Shown here: piece by piece, positions 1 to 10,475 of the stretch | Layout of the letters: each line of letters starts with the position of its first letter | How positions within the stretch are numbered: the first letter of the stretch is position 1 | Source: Agromyces sp. Root81 | GTDB lineage: Bacteria; Actinomycetota; Actinomycetes; Actinomycetales; Microbacteriaceae | Assembly: GCF_001429165.1 (NCBI RefSeq) | Contig: NZ_LMIR01000004.1 | Location: 310,001-374,000, forward strand | Reading direction: 5' to 3' | Length of the DNA stretch: 64,000 nt | Notes under the pieces: generated by a model | The model's database searches: none | What the model saw: the letters and a program-made list of their open reading frames with translations, nothing else | What the model was told of the DNA's origin: nothing | Made by a program: the position numbers and the translations under genes

Positions 1-167
1 AGAACTCCATGCCGCCACGCTACCGCCGAGCCGCCGTCGGCGCGCGGGTGCTCTCGGCCGCGTTGTGGGGATTAGGCTGGGAGGCGGTGATTCGTCATGC
101 CCGCGCGTGTGGCGACACCACCGAAGCAGGTAAATCCAGTATCAATGGAGAGAGTGGGCGAGAGGCT

Positions 168-3100
168 GTGTCGAGCCAATTGACCGGGTCGGGATCCGAC
201 GAGACGACGTCGGGCGAATACGGAGCCAACGAATGGCTCGTCGACGAGATGTACGAGAAGTTCCTCGTCGATCCCCAATCGGTCGACAAGACCTGGTGGC
301 CGGTGCTCGAGCACTACCGCCAGGTGAAGACCGAGGGCGGCGAACTCCCGGTCACCGCCCCGGCGACGGATGCCGCGCCATCCGCCCCACCCGCAGGCGC
401 CGCCGCACCGGCAGCGCCCGCCGCGCCATCCGCGCCCGCGACTGAGGCCGCAGCGCCTGCCGCGACGGCCGCCGAGCCGGCCCGGCCTGCCACCGCACCC
501 GTGCCCGTCATCGGGCAGACCCCCGCCGCCCGCACGACCTCGGTGGCACCGCGCACGCAGCCCGTGCCGGCCGACGTGCCGGTCACGAGCCCGCAGCCCG
601 TCGTCGCCGACGCCCCGAAGGAAGACGAGGTCGTCACCCTCAAGGGCATGCCGAAGGCCCTCGCGGCCAACATGGACGCCTCGCTCACCGTGCCGACCGC
701 CACGAGCGTCCGCACGATCCCCGCGAAGCTCATGATCGACAACCGCATCGTGATCAACAACCACCTGCGGCGTTCCCGCGGCGGCAAGATCTCGTTCACC
801 CACCTCATCGGGTGGGCGCTCATCCAGGCGCTCAAGGAGTTCCCGAGCCAGAACGTCTACTACTCGGAGCCCGACGGCAAACCGAGCCTCGTCAAGCCCG
901 CGCACATCGGCCTCGGCATCGCGATCGACATCCCGAAGCCCGACGGCACTCGGGCCCTCCTCGTCCCCGCGATCAAGCGTGCAGAGACGATGTCGTTCAA
1001 CGAGTACCTCGCGGCCTACGAGGACCTCGTGCAGCGCGCCCGCCAGAACAAGCTGAAGGCAGACGACTTCGCCGGCGCCACGATCTCGCTCACGAACCCT
1101 GGCGGTATCGGCACGGTGCACTCCGTGCCCCGCCTCATGAAGGGGCAGGGCTGCATCATCGGTGCTGGTGCCCTCGAGTACCCCGCCGAGTTCCAGGGCG
1201 CCTCCGAGAAGACGCTCTCGAACCTCGCGATCGGCAAGACGATCACGCTGACCTCGACCTACGACCACCGCGTGATCCAGGGCGCCGGCTCGGGCGAGTT
1301 CCTGAAGAAGGTGCACGAGCTGCTCATCGGCCAGCGCGGCTTCTACGAGAACCTGTTCGCCGCGCTCCGCCTCCCCTACGAGCCGATCCGCTGGGCGCCC
1401 GACATCTCGGTCGACATCGCGAGCGCGATCGACAAGACCGCCCGCGTCCAGGAGCTCATCAACGCGTTCCGCGTGCGCGGCCACCTGATGGCCGACATCG
1501 ACCCGCTCGAGTACGTGCAGCGCTCGCACCCCGACCTCGACATCGCGACCCACGGCCTGACCTTCTGGGACCTCGACCGCGAGTTCGTCACCGGCGGCTT
1601 CGGCGAGAAGCGCACCGCCCAGCTCCGCGACATCCTCGGCGTGCTCCGCGACTCCTACTGCCGCACCATCGGCATCGAGTACATGCACATCCAGGACCCC
1701 GTGCAGCGCAAGTGGATCCAGAACGAGGTCGAGCGCTCGTACGAGAAGCCGACGCACGACGAGCAGATGCGCATCCTCGGCAAGCTCAACCAGGCCGAGG
1801 CGTTCGAGACGTTCCTGCAGACGAAGTACGTCGGCCAGAAGCGCTTCAGCCTCGAGGGCGGCGAGTCCGTCATCCCGCTCCTCGACGAGATCCTGCAGGG
1901 CGCGGCGAAGGAGGGCCTCGACGAGGTCGCCATCGGCATGGCGCACCGCGGCCGCCTCAACGTGCTCACGAACATCGCGGGCAAGACCTACGGCCAGGTG
2001 TTCCGCGAGTTCGAGGGCACCCAGCAGCAGTCGAAGGGCTTCTCCGGCTCGGGCGACGTCAAGTACCACCTCGGCACGCAGGGCACGTTCACCGCCGATG
2101 ACGGGCACCAGGTCCCCGTCTCGCTCGCTGCCAACCCCTCGCACCTCGAGGCCGTCGACGGCGTGCTCGAGGGCATCGTGCGCGCCAAGCAGGACCGGAA
2201 GCCGATCGGCACGTTCTCGACGCTGCCGATCCTCGTGCACGGCGACGCCGCAATGGCCGGGCAGGGCGTCGTGCTCGAGACGATGCAGATGTCGCAGCTG
2301 CGCGGCTACCGCACGGGCGGCACCATCCACGTCAACATCAACAACCAGGTCGGCTTCACGACGGTGCCGGGCGACGCCCGCTCGTCGATCTACTCGACGG
2401 ATGTCGCGAAGACGATCCAGGCCCCGATCTTCCACGTGAACGGCGACGACCCCGAGGCCGTCGTGCGGGTGGCTGAGCTCGCGTTCCGCTACCGCCAGGA
2501 GTTCAAGCGCGACGTCGTCATCGACCTCGTCTGCTTCCGCCGTCGCGGCCACAACGAGGGCGACGACCCCTCGATGACCCAGCCGCTCATGTACAACCTC
2601 ATCGAGGCGAAGCGCTCGGTGCGCAAGCTCTACACCGAAGCGCTCGTCGGCCGCGGCGACATCACCGAGGCCGAGTACGAAGAGGCGCACCGCGACTTCC
2701 AGGACCGCCTGGAGCGCGCCTTCGCCGAGACGCATGCCGCGCAGACCGGGGCCATCCCGATCATCGGGGCGACCGAGTCGGCCAGGCCCGAGGAGCCCGT
2801 CTCCGGCGAGCTCGAGACCACCGGGGTCTCGACCGAGGTCGTGCAGGCCATCGGCGATGCCTTCAACAACAAGCCCGCCGGCTTCACGGTGCACCCGAAG
2901 ATCCAGCAGCTCCTGACGAAGCGCCTCGACATGAGCCGGAACGGCAAGGTCGACTGGGGCTTCGGCGAGCTCCTCGCACTCGGCTCCCTCCTCCTCGAGG
3001 GCACGCCAGTGCGCCTCGCCGGCCAGGATGCGCGCCGAGGCACCTTCGTACAGCGCCACGCGGTGCTGCACGACCGGGCGAACGGCCAGGAGTGGCTGCC

Positions 3101-3968
3101 ATTGCAGAACCTCTCCGAGAACCAGGCCCGCTTCTGGATCTACGACTCGCTGCTCTCGGAGTACGCGGCGATGGGCTTCGAGTACGGCTACTCCGTCGAG
3201 CGCGCCGACGCCCTCGTCATGTGGGAGGCGCAGTTCGGCGACTTCGCGAACGGCGCGCAGACCATCATCGACGAGTTCATCTCCTCGGCCGAGCAGAAGT
3301 GGGGCCAGCGCTCGAGCGTCGTGCTCCTGCTCCCCCACGGCTACGAGGGTCAGGGCCCCGACCACTCGAGCGCCCGCATCGAGCGGTACCTGCAGCTCTG
3401 CGCCGAGAACAACATGACGGTCGCACGGCCCTCGACGCCCGCGTCGTACTTCCACCTGCTGCGCCGTCAGGCCTACGCGCGCCCGCGCCGGCCCCTGATC
3501 GTCTTCACCCCGAAGGCGATGCTGCGGCTCCGCGGTGCGACGAGCGAGGTCGCCGACTTCACGAGCGGCCGCTTCGAGCCGGTCATCGACGACGGCCGCA
3601 TCACCGACAAGGCCGCGGTCAAGCGCGTCGTGTTCGTCTCGGGCAAGATCTACTACGACGTGATCGCCGAGCTCGACAAGCAGCAGAACACCGAGGTCGC
3701 GGTCGTGCGCCTCGAGCAGCTCTACCCGCTGCCCGCCGGTGAGCTGAAGGCCGTCGCGGAGTCGTACCCGAACGCCGAGCTGGTGTGGGCGCAGGACGAG
3801 CCCGAGAACCAGGGCGCCTGGCCGTACTTCATCATCGAGACGAACAAGCTCGGTGCGCGTCCCGTCCGGGTCATCGCCCGAACCGCAGCGGCATCGCCCG
3901 CCACGGGTTCCGCGAAGCGGCACGCGACCGAGCAGGCCGAGCTCGTGCGCAACGCGACCACGCTCTAG
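168..3968 (+). CDS. kgd: Multifunctional 2-oxoglutarate decarboxylase/dehydrogenase (E1 fused to E2 domain)
   Basis: TCA-cycle enzyme that decarboxylates 2-oxoglutarate with thiamine diphosphate and feeds succinyl transfer. The protein has about 1266 residues, close to mycobacterial Kgd/OdhA. The N-terminus ([15 protein letters not shown]) is the conserved E1 segment, followed by an Ala/Pro linker, an E2-type acyltransferase domain with the DHRVIQG active-site motif (H367) and the E1 dehydrogenase domain ([18 protein letters not shown] at G692-D693). I chose the GTG at 168 because family homology begins there; an upstream in-frame ATG at 9 would add 53 residues without family resemblance. In the family, activity is controlled by an FHA protein (GarA/OdhI); none is in this window. 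Single gene closed by a strong hairpin. Confidence 0.96.
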   Translation: MSSQLTGSGSDETTSGEYGANEWLVDEMYEKFLVDPQSVDKTWWPVLEHYRQVKTEGGELPVTAPATDAAPSAPPAGAAAPAAPAAPSAPATEAAAPAATAAEPARPATAPVPVIGQTPAARTTSVAPRTQPVPADVPVTSPQPVVADAPKEDEVVTLKGMPKALAANMDASLTVPTATSVRTIPAKLMIDNRIVINNHLRRSRGGKISFTHLIGWALIQALKEFPSQNVYYSEPDGKPSLVKPAHIGLGIAIDIPKPDGTRALLVPAIKRAETMSFNEYLAAYEDLVQRARQNKLKADDFAGATISLTNPGGIGTVHSVPRLMKGQGCIIGAGALEYPAEFQGASEKTLSNLAIGKTITLTSTYDHRVIQGAGSGEFLKKVHELLIGQRGFYENLFAALRLPYEPIRWAPDISVDIASAIDKTARVQELINAFRVRGHLMADIDPLEYVQRSHPDLDIATHGLTFWDLDREFVTGGFGEKRTAQLRDILGVLRDSYCRTIGIEYMHIQDPVQRKWIQNEVERSYEKPTHDEQMRILGKLNQAEAFETFLQTKYVGQKRFSLEGGESVIPLLDEILQGAAKEGLDEVAIGMAHRGRLNVLTNIAGKTYGQVFREFEGTQQQSKGFSGSGDVKYHLGTQGTFTADDGHQVPVSLAANPSHLEAVDGVLEGIVRAKQDRKPIGTFSTLPILVHGDAAMAGQGVVLETMQMSQLRGYRTGGTIHVNINNQVGFTTVPGDARSSIYSTDVAKTIQAPIFHVNGDDPEAVVRVAELAFRYRQEFKRDVVIDLVCFRRRGHNEGDDPSMTQPLMYNLIEAKRSVRKLYTEALVGRGDITEAEYEEAHRDFQDRLERAFAETHAAQTGAIPIIGATESARPEEPVSGELETTGVSTEVVQAIGDAFNNKPAGFTVHPKIQQLLTKRLDMSRNGKVDWGFGELLALGSLLLEGTPVRLAGQDARRGTFVQRHAVLHDRANGQEWLPLQNLSENQARFWIYDSLLSEYAAMGFEYGYSVERADALVMWEAQFGDFANGAQTIIDEFISSAEQKWGQRSSVVLLLPHGYEGQGPDHSSARIERYLQLCAENNMTVARPSTPASYFHLLRRQAYARPRRPLIVFTPKAMLRLRGATSEVADFTSGRFEPVIDDGRITDKAAVKRVVFVSGKIYYDVIAELDKQQNTEVAVVRLEQLYPLPAGELKAVAESYPNAELVWAQDEPENQGAWPYFIIETNKLGARPVRVIARTAAASPATGSAKRHATEQAELVRNATTL

Positions 3969-3985
3969 CCGAAGCGGCGCGACGA

Positions 3986-4025
3986 ACGAAGCGAGCGGAT
4001 GCCCCGGGGCATCCGCTCGCTTCGT
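3986..4025. terminator. Bidirectional terminator hairpin between kgd and the MMPL gene
   Basis: Perfect inverted repeat with 20-bp arms meeting at CCCC/GGGG and no loop. It lies between two convergent genes and probably ends transcription from both. The arms contain GCGGATGCC, which recurs across the window. Confidence 0.8.
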
Positions 4026-4040
4026 CGTTCCAGCCGCCCG

Positions 4041-6290
4041 TCAGCGCGGCTCGCGGGCGCCCCGGGGCTCGCGGGCGAGGCGGCTCGGCCACCAGATGGC
4101 CGGGCCGATGTCGTACGCGAGCGCGGGGATGAGGAGCGAGCGCACGATGAAGGTGTCGAGCAGCACGCCGAACGCGACGATGAACGCGATCTGCACGAGG
4201 AAGAGGATCGGCAGGACTCCGAGCGCCGCGAAGGTCGCCGCGAGCACGAGGCCGGCCGAGGTGATGACCCCGCCCGTGGCGACGAGGCCGCGGAGGATGC
4301 CGGCGCGGGTGCCGTGCGCGAGCGTCTCCTCGCGAACCCGGCTCATCAGGAAGATGTTGTAGTCGACGCCGAGCGCGACGAGGAAGACGAAGCCGTAGAG
4401 CGGCACCGTCGGATCCGCGCCGGGGAAGCCGAAGACGTTGTCGAAGACGATCGAGGAGACGCCGAGCGCCGCGGCGAACGACAGCACGACGCTCGCGACG
4501 AGCAGGAGCGGCGCGACGATCGAGCGCAGGAGCAGCATGAGGATCACGAAGATCACCACGAGCACGAGCGGCATCACGAGGTTGCGGTCGTGCACGGCCG
4601 CTGCTGCTGTGTCGAGCGCGATCGCCGACGTGCCGCCGACGAGCACCGTCTCGTCGATCGCGTCGAGGCCGCTGCGCAGCTCGGTCACGACCGCCTCGGC
4701 CTCGATCGAGTCGCCCGCGTAGTCGAGCGTGGCCTGCAGCATGACCTCGCCGTCGCGCACCGTCGGCGCCGCCTCGACGCCGGGCACCCGCGACGGCGCC
4801 ACCCCGTCGGCCGTGACCACGAGCGAACCGCCCGGCGCATCGTTCGCGACCACCGTGAGGGCGGTCACACCGTCGGTGTCGAGGATGACACCGGCGACCT
4901 CGTCGATCTCACCTTCGGGCGCGATGATGACCGCGGGCGTGCCGGATCCGGCCGGGAAGTGCTCGCCGAGCACCTGCTGACCGTCGCGGGCCTCGGAGGC
5001 GCCGAGCACGAACTCGCTCTGCGGCACGCCGTCGGCGTCGAGCTGGGTGAGTCCGAGCGCCATCACGCCGAGCAGCAGCGTCGAGGTGATCCAGACGATG
5101 CGGGGCCGGCGCTTCACGAGACGCGCGACGGCGGGCCAGAGGCCCCGCCGGGTCGTGACGTCGTCAGCCGCGTCCGCCGTGACGTCGGCCGCGGCATCCG
5201 CCGACGCCGCAACGGGGCGACGCGGCCAGAACGCCGCGCGCCCGGCCCACAGCATGAGCGCCGGCAGCAGCGTGAGCGACGCCGCGACGGCGCACGCGAT
5301 GCCGATGGCCGCGACGGGCCCGAGCGCCTTGTTCGAGTTGAGGGCGCTGAACAGGAGCATCAAGAGGCCGGCGATGACGGTGCCGCCCGAGGCGAGGATC
5401 GGCTCCCACGAACCCTTCAACGCCGCCCAGGTGGCGTCCCACTTCCGCTCGTACCGGGCGAGCGCCTCGCGGTACCTGGCGATGTAGAGGAGCGAGTAGT
5501 CGGTCGCGGCACCGATGACGAGGATGAACAGGATGCCCTGCGTCTGCCCGGTCAGCAGCACAACATCGGCCTTCGCGAGGGCGACCGTCGCGAGCACGGC
5601 GACCGTGAGGGCGGCCATGCTCGTGCCGAGCACGATCACCGGCAGCAGCGGCGAGCGGTAGACGATCACGAGGATCAGGAGCACCGCGGCGAGCGCGGTG
5701 AGCAGCAGGATGCCGTCGATGCCGGAGAACGCGCCGCCGATGTCGGCAGCGAGACCGGCCGGCCCGGTCACCGCCACGGTCAGCCCGGAAGCCGCGGCGC
5801 CGCTCAGCCCGTCATCGAGGGTCGATCGGAGTTCACCGACGGTCTTGCTCGCCTTCACCTCGGTGTCGAGCGAGACGAACACCTCTGCGGCTTCGCCGTC
5901 CTCCGAGACGATGGCCGGCGAGACGCCGTCGTCCACGACGCCAGGGACGGCCTGGAGTTCGGCACCGATGTCGTCGAGCAGGGCGAGGTCGTCGTCGGTC
6001 AGCCCGCCGTCGCGCTCGACGACCACGATCGCCGGGACCACGTCGTCGCCGCGGAACTCCGCCTGCAGATCCTGCACACGAGTCGCCTCCGACTCGGCGG
6101 GGAGGAACTGCGACTGGTCGTTGGTCGCCACCTGCGACACCTGCCCGAACGCCGAACCGCCGGCACCGAACAGCGCGAACCACACGAGGATGAGGACGGC
6201 GGGGATGAGGACGCGGACCCAGGTCGGCGGGCGGTTCGACCGCTTCGGCGGAGCTGGGGCGTCGGAGGTGCGGGCAGGAGTCTCGATCAC
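4041..6290 (-). CDS. MMPL/RND-family membrane transporter
   Basis: Inner-membrane transporter of the MMPL branch of the RND superfamily, about 749 residues. One TM segment near residues 25-45 is followed by an extracytoplasmic domain, a block of five TMs, a second extracytoplasmic domain and another TM block, which is the usual duplicated RND layout. GAATDYSLLYIARYRE and GVDYNIFLMSRVREE are the conserved TM4/TM10-type motifs of MMPL proteins with buried Asp/Tyr for proton relay. Substrate is unknown; actinobacterial relatives export lipids or drugs. GTG at 6290 is preferred because TAGCGT lies 7 nt upstream; an ATG at 6326 is the alternative. Stands alone, convergent with kgd. Confidence 0.9.
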   Translation of the reverse strand: MIETPARTSDAPAPPKRSNRPPTWVRVLIPAVLILVWFALFGAGGSAFGQVSQVATNDQSQFLPAESEATRVQDLQAEFRGDDVVPAIVVVERDGGLTDDDLALLDDIGAELQAVPGVVDDGVSPAIVSEDGEAAEVFVSLDTEVKASKTVGELRSTLDDGLSGAAASGLTVAVTGPAGLAADIGGAFSGIDGILLLTALAAVLLILVIVYRSPLLPVIVLGTSMAALTVAVLATVALAKADVVLLTGQTQGILFILVIGAATDYSLLYIARYREALARYERKWDATWAALKGSWEPILASGGTVIAGLLMLLFSALNSNKALGPVAAIGIACAVAASLTLLPALMLWAGRAAFWPRRPVAASADAAADVTADAADDVTTRRGLWPAVARLVKRRPRIVWITSTLLLGVMALGLTQLDADGVPQSEFVLGASEARDGQQVLGEHFPAGSGTPAVIIAPEGEIDEVAGVILDTDGVTALTVVANDAPGGSLVVTADGVAPSRVPGVEAAPTVRDGEVMLQATLDYAGDSIEAEAVVTELRSGLDAIDETVLVGGTSAIALDTAAAAVHDRNLVMPLVLVVIFVILMLLLRSIVAPLLLVASVVLSFAAALGVSSIVFDNVFGFPGADPTVPLYGFVFLVALGVDYNIFLMSRVREETLAHGTRAGILRGLVATGGVITSAGLVLAATFAALGVLPILFLVQIAFIVAFGVLLDTFIVRSLLIPALAYDIGPAIWWPSRLAREPRGAREPR

Positions 6291-6297
6291 ACCGTCG

Positions 6298-6303
6298 ACG
6301 CTA
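6298..6303 (-). promoter_or_regulatory. Putative -10 (TAGCGT) for the MMPL gene
   Basis: TAGCGT lies 7 nt upstream of the chosen GTG, the spacing expected of a leaderless transcript. No convincing -35 is visible. Confidence 0.35.
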
Positions 6304-6387
6304 CGGACGCGCCGAGCGGCGCACATCGAACGAACGATTGACGTGCGGCGATCCGGTCACCCGCCCGGCATCGTCACCGCCGAACGG

Positions 6388-6639
6388 TCAGGCGACGGTG
6401 TGGGTCGACTGGTACAGCCGGATCTGGGTGAGCACCTGCACCCGCAGCTGCTCCGGAGCGCTCTCGCGGCACGCGCGCTGCACGACCTCGGTGATCGCCA
6501 CGCCGACGCGCAGCTCGGCCTGGCAGTCGGCGCAGTTCGCGACGTGGTCGCGGATGTCGGATGCATCCGCCGCCCGCAGCTCGTTGTGCAGGTACTCCTC
6601 GAGTTCGGCTCTGGCCTTGTCGCAGCCGCAGTCGGTCAT
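6388..6639 (-). CDS. rsrA: Zinc-binding anti-sigma factor, RsrA family
   Basis: An 83-residue zinc-containing anti-sigma factor that should bind and silence the sigma factor encoded just upstream and release it on thiol oxidation. It has the HxxxCxxC signature (H32, C36, C39) and an N-terminal Cys pair (C4, C6) where RsrA/RshA proteins carry metal-ligand or redox residues. Its ATG overlaps the TGA of the sigma gene (ATGA), so the two are translationally coupled, as is usual for SigR/RsrA and SigH/RshA pairs. Confidence 0.9.
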   Translation of the reverse strand: MTDCGCDKARAELEEYLHNELRAADASDIRDHVANCADCQAELRVGVAITEVVQRACRESAPEQLRVQVLTQIRLYQSTHTVA

Positions 6640-7349
6640 CGTGGGCTCCTCGGCATGCTCTGACTCTTCGGCATCTTCTGCCTCCTGGTGGGTGCGGTCG
6701 CCTTCTCGCCCGCTGCGAATCCTTGCTCGCGGGCGTAGTCGGCGAGGGATTCGCGAAGCAGACGCCTGCCACGGTGCAGACGGCTCATCACGGTCCCGAT
6801 GGGGGTGTTCATCATGTCGGCGATCTCCTGGTAGGAGAAGCCCTCGACGTCGGCGAAGTACACGGCGAGCCGGAAGTCCTCGGGCAGCGCCTGCAGCGCG
6901 TCCTTGACGGCGCTGTCGGGCAGGTGGTCGATCGCCTCGGCCTCGGCCGATCGGCTCGACCGCGCAGTCGTCGACTCGGCGCCGCCGAGCTGCCAGTCCT
7001 CGAGGTCGTCGATCGTGCCCTGGTACGGCTCGCGCTGCTTCTTGCGGTAGCTGTTGATGAAGGTGTTCGTGAGGATCCGGTACAGCCACGCCTTCAGGTT
7101 CGTGCCCTGGGTGAACTGCCCGAACGCGGCGAACGCCTTGACGAACGTCTCCTGCACGAGGTCCTGCGCGTCGGCCGGGTTCTTCGTCATGCGAAGGGCG
7201 GCCGCGTACAACTGGTCGATGAACGGCAGTGCCTGTTCCTCGAAGAGCTCGCCGAGCGGGCGGGCGGCCTCCTCGGCCCCGGAGCCCTCGGCCCCGGAGT
7301 CAGCGGGCACAGCGTCGTTCGGCGTCGCGTCGATCTGGTCGGCAGTCAT
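6636..7349 (-). CDS. sigH: ECF RNA polymerase sigma factor, SigH/SigR type
   Basis: Group-4 sigma factor of about 237 residues for thiol-oxidative and heat stress. Region 2 is seen in [14 protein letters not shown] and region 4 in [27 protein letters not shown] linked RsrA-type anti-sigma gene overlaps its 3' end. The ATG at 7349 is preceded by AGGATGG at ribosome-binding distance; the same stretch contains TAGGAT and could also act as a -10. Family members transcribe their own operon and thioredoxin genes. An in-frame ATG at 7421 would add 24 residues that look non-conserved. Confidence 0.93.
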   Translation of the reverse strand: MTADQIDATPNDAVPADSGAEGSGAEEAARPLGELFEEQALPFIDQLYAAALRMTKNPADAQDLVQETFVKAFAAFGQFTQGTNLKAWLYRILTNTFINSYRKKQREPYQGTIDDLEDWQLGGAESTTARSSRSAEAEAIDHLPDSAVKDALQALPEDFRLAVYFADVEGFSYQEIADMMNTPIGTVMSRLHRGRRLLRESLADYAREQGFAAGEKATAPTRRQKMPKSQSMPRSPR

Positions 7350-7461
7350 CACCGGCCATCCTAGATCGTCCACCCCGACGACAGCCGGGCGTTCGAGCAC
7401 TCCCATCGACATGCGCAACACCGTCTCCTTCCGCGTTTCCGGACGCTACTGTTGATAACCG

Positions 7462-8829
7462 ATGCAGATTTCGAGGTATTCCGCACCCGAGTTCGATCCG
7501 TACGGCGAAGCGAGGCAGACCGAGACGGATGACGGGTGGCGCGCGCCGCTCGCCATCGCGCCGCTGTCCTCGGTGCTGGCCCTGCCGGGGTCGAAGTCGC
7601 TCACCAATCGCGAGCTCGTGCTCGCGGCCCTCTCCGACGGGCCGTCGACGCTCCACGCTCCCCTCTGGTCGCGTGACAGCGAACTCATGATCGAGGGGCT
7701 CCGTGCCCTCGGCACCGGCTTCGAGCGGATGCCCGGGCGCGGCGGCTTCGGCGACGACCTGCGCGTCATCCCCGCCGAGGAACTGCTCGGCTCGACGACC
7801 ATCGACTGCGGGCTCGCGGGCACGGTCATGCGATTCCTGCCGCCGGTCGCCGCGCTCGCGCTCGGCCCCACGACCTTCGACGGCGACGAGTACGCCCGCC
7901 GCCGCCCCATGGCCGGGGTGATCCACGGGCTGCAGGGCCTCGGGGTCGACCTCGACGACGACGGGCGCGGCACGCTGCCCTTCACGGTGCACGGCACCGG
8001 CACGGTCGGCGGCGGACCGCTCGAGATCGACGCCTCGGCGTCCAGCCAGTTCGTCTCGGCCCTGTTGCTGTCCGCCGCGCGCTTCGAGCACGGCATCGAC
8101 CTGCGGCACACGGGCGAACGGCTGCCGAGCCTGCCCCACATCGAGATGACGATCGAGACGCTCCGGGCACGCGGCGTCGAGGTCGCCGGCCCCGAGCCCG
8201 GCCGGTGGATCGTCGAACCCGGCGCCATCCGAGCGATCGACGTCGACATCGAACCCGACCTCTCGAACGCCGCGCCGTTCCTCGTCGCGGCGCTCGTCGC
8301 GGGCGGCTCCGTCACGATCACCGGCTGGCCGGCCGAGACGACGCAGGTGGGGGCGCAGCTCGCCGGCATCCTGCCGCTGTTCGGCGCTCGCGTCGAAGTG
8401 GAGGCGGACCGGCTCACGGTGCACGCGCCCGCTCGGAGCGACGACGGCCGAGGCATCCGCGGCGTCGAGCTCGACCTCTCGGAGGCCGGCGAGCTCGCAC
8501 CGAACCTCGTGGCGCTCGCGGCCCTCGCCGACGAGCCGTCGACGATCCTCGGCATCGGCCACATCCGCCATCACGAGACCGACCGTCTCGCGGCCCTCGC
8601 CGCCGAGATCAACGGCCTCGGCGGCAAGGTCACCGAACTCGACGACGGCCTGCGCATCGAACCCGCCCCGCTCCACGGCGGTCCGTGGCGTGCCTACGCC
8701 GACCACCGCATCGCCACGAGCGGTGCGATCATCGGCCTCGCCGTGCCGGGCGTCGTCGTCGACGACATCGCATCGACGGGCAAGACACTCCCCCAGTTCA
8801 CCGCGCTCTGGGAGCAGATGCTGGCATGA
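7462..8829 (+). CDS. aroA: 3-phosphoshikimate 1-carboxyvinyltransferase (EPSP synthase)
   Basis: Sixth step of the shikimate pathway: transfers enolpyruvate from PEP to shikimate-3-phosphate. 455 residues, full length. LPGSKSLTNRELVLAAL near residue 41 is the conserved N-terminal substrate loop; GLAGTVMRF, RRRPM and the C-terminal GKTLPQF are further family signatures. Divergent from sigH across about 110 bp. Its TGA overlaps the ATG of rsgA (ATGA), so the two are co-translated; aroA-rsgA is a recurrent actinobacterial pair. Confidence 0.96.
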   Translation: MQISRYSAPEFDPYGEARQTETDDGWRAPLAIAPLSSVLALPGSKSLTNRELVLAALSDGPSTLHAPLWSRDSELMIEGLRALGTGFERMPGRGGFGDDLRVIPAEELLGSTTIDCGLAGTVMRFLPPVAALALGPTTFDGDEYARRRPMAGVIHGLQGLGVDLDDDGRGTLPFTVHGTGTVGGGPLEIDASASSQFVSALLLSAARFEHGIDLRHTGERLPSLPHIEMTIETLRARGVEVAGPEPGRWIVEPGAIRAIDVDIEPDLSNAAPFLVAALVAGGSVTITGWPAETTQVGAQLAGILPLFGARVEVEADRLTVHAPARSDDGRGIRGVELDLSEAGELAPNLVALAALADEPSTILGIGHIRHHETDRLAALAAEINGLGGKVTELDDGLRIEPAPLHGGPWRAYADHRIATSGAIIGLAVPGVVVDDIASTGKTLPQFTALWEQMLA

Positions 8830-9914
8830 CCTGGTGGAGCACCGACGACGACGAGGACGACGAGCCGGAGTTCGACGAGTCCGATGTGCGTGTGCGGCCG
8901 AGCCGCCGGGGCAGCCGCCCTCGAACCAAACAGCGCCCCGAGCACGCCGATGCCGTCGTCGGCATGGTGATCGGGGTCGACCGCGGACGCTACAGCGTGC
9001 TGATCGACGAGAACGGGCCCGACGAACGGGTCATCACGGCCGCGCGAGCGAGCGAGCTGCGCCGCAAGTCCGTCGTCACGGGCGATCATGTCGATCTCGT
9101 CGGCGACACGACCGGCGATCCCGGCACCCTCTCCCGCATCGTGCGGGTCGGTGAGCGCACCACGCTGCTCCGTCGAAGTGCCGACGACACCGACGAGGTC
9201 GAACGCGTCATCGTCGCCAACGCCGACCAGATGCTCATCGTGGTGGCCGCGGCGAACCCCGAGCCCCGCATCCGCCTGCTCGACCGCTACCTCGTCGCGG
9301 CGTTCGACGCCGGCATCCGGCCGCTCCTCGTCATCACCAAGACCGACCTGGCCGACCCCGAGGAGTTCCTCCGCAACTTCGCCGGGCTCGACCTGACGGT
9401 GTTCCTGAGCGGCGAGGACGAGATGCCGCTCGACGAGATCGCCGGCGTGCTCGTCGGCCACCGCACCGTCTTCGTCGGCCACTCGGGCGTCGGCAAGTCC
9501 ACGCTCGTGAACGCGCTCGTGCCGAGCGCGAAGCGCGCCACCGGCCACGTCAACGTCGTCACCGGCCGGGGCCGCCACACCTCATCGTCGACGGTGTGGC
9601 TGCGCTTCGACGCCGCCGATCTGCCGGGCGCCGACCTGCCTGGGGCCGAGACCGGCACCGGCTGGGTCATCGACACCCCGGGCGTGCGCTCGTTCGGGCT
9701 CGGCCACGTCGACCGCGCGAACATCCTGCGCTCCTTCACCGACCTCGACCGCCTCGCAGAACGCTGCCCGCGCGGGTGCACGCACCTGCCCGACGCGCCC
9801 GACTGCGCCATCGTCGAGGCCGTCGAGGCCGGCGAGCTCGGCGAGACCGGCCCGGCCCGTCTCGAGTCCCTGCAGCGCCTGCTCACGACCTTCGCGGGCG
9901 GCGCGGCGGTCTGA
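8826..9914 (+). CDS. rsgA: Ribosome small-subunit GTPase RsgA
   Basis: Circularly permuted GTPase that acts late in 30S subunit maturation. 362 residues: an acidic N-terminal tail, an OB-fold, then G motifs in permuted order: G4 (TKTD), G1 P-loop (GHSGVGKST) and G3 (DTPG). A C-terminal zinc knuckle has the pattern CxxxCxH(x6)C, one residue shorter than the CxxxxCxH of E. coli RsgA. The start overlaps the aroA stop. Confidence 0.95.
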   Translation: MTWWSTDDDEDDEPEFDESDVRVRPSRRGSRPRTKQRPEHADAVVGMVIGVDRGRYSVLIDENGPDERVITAARASELRRKSVVTGDHVDLVGDTTGDPGTLSRIVRVGERTTLLRRSADDTDEVERVIVANADQMLIVVAAANPEPRIRLLDRYLVAAFDAGIRPLLVITKTDLADPEEFLRNFAGLDLTVFLSGEDEMPLDEIAGVLVGHRTVFVGHSGVGKSTLVNALVPSAKRATGHVNVVTGRGRHTSSSTVWLRFDAADLPGADLPGAETGTGWVIDTPGVRSFGLGHVDRANILRSFTDLDRLAERCPRGCTHLPDAPDCAIVEAVEAGELGETGPARLESLQRLLTTFAGGAAV

Positions 9915-9943
9915 CACGGCCCACCGGCATCCGTCGACCTGCC

Positions 9944-9949
9944 TACCAT
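9944..9949 (+). promoter_or_regulatory. Putative -10 (TACCAT) for bcp, leaderless spacing
   Basis: TACCAT ends 6 nt before the ATG. The GGAGGT between them abuts the ATG directly, too close for ribosome binding, so a leaderless transcript is more plausible. Confidence 0.4.
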
Positions 9950-9955
9950 GGAGGT

Positions 9956-10432
9956 ATGACCGATGCACGACTCGCCCCCGGCGACCTCGCTCCAGATTTC
10001 ACCCTGCTCGACCAGAACGGCGAACCGGTCACCCTCTCGGCCCTGCGGGGCTCGAAGGCGGTGCTGTACTTCTACCCCGAGGCGATGACCCCGGGCTGCA
10101 CGACTGAGGCGTGCGACTTCCGCGACAACCTGAACTCGTTCGCGAGCGCGGGCATCCGCGTCCTGGGCGTCTCGAAGGACGACGTCGCCAAGCTCGCGAA
10201 GTTCGCCGAGCGCGACCGCCTGACCTACACGCTGCTCTCCGACACCGACCTCGCCGTGCAGCAGGCGTACGGCGTCTGGGGCGAGAAGTCGCTCTACGGC
10301 AAGATCGTCGTCGGGTCCATCAGGTCGACCTTCGTGATCGCCGAGGACGGCCGCATCGAGCGCGCCTTCTACAACGTGAAGGCCACGGGCCACGTGGCGC
10401 GCCTGCGCCGCGAGCTCGGCCTCGACGGCTGA
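9956..10432 (+). CDS. bcp: Thioredoxin-dependent peroxiredoxin, Bcp/PrxQ family
   Basis: 158-residue thiol peroxidase that reduces hydrogen peroxide and organic peroxides using thioredoxin. The peroxidatic Cys is C48 in TPGCTTEAC and the resolving Cys is C53, the five-residue spacing of atypical 2-Cys PrxQ enzymes. The thioredoxin-fold motif GDLAPDFTLLDQNG is at the N-terminus. It stands alone after aroA-rsgA. Confidence 0.94.
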   Translation: MTDARLAPGDLAPDFTLLDQNGEPVTLSALRGSKAVLYFYPEAMTPGCTTEACDFRDNLNSFASAGIRVLGVSKDDVAKLAKFAERDRLTYTLLSDTDLAVQQAYGVWGEKSLYGKIVVGSIRSTFVIAEDGRIERAFYNVKATGHVARLRRELGLDG

Positions 10433-10475
10433 CGCCGACCCTACGCAGGACCCGGAATCCACTCGCCCCCGGGGG

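Noticed and set aside
72-3923. A very long open frame antisense to kgd
   Set aside because: Shadow of GC-rich codon use; the sense strand is a clear full-length Kgd and the antisense translation is Arg/Leu/Asp-rich without family features.
3999-6341. Long open frame opposite the MMPL gene
   Set aside because: Antisense shadow with low-complexity Arg/Asp/Glu composition; the minus strand encodes a well-formed MMPL protein.
7411-7450. SigH/SigR-type promoter (GGAA...GTT) upstream of sigH
   Set aside because: GGAAA and GTT are present but 16 bp apart instead of about 18, so autoregulation cannot be claimed from this.
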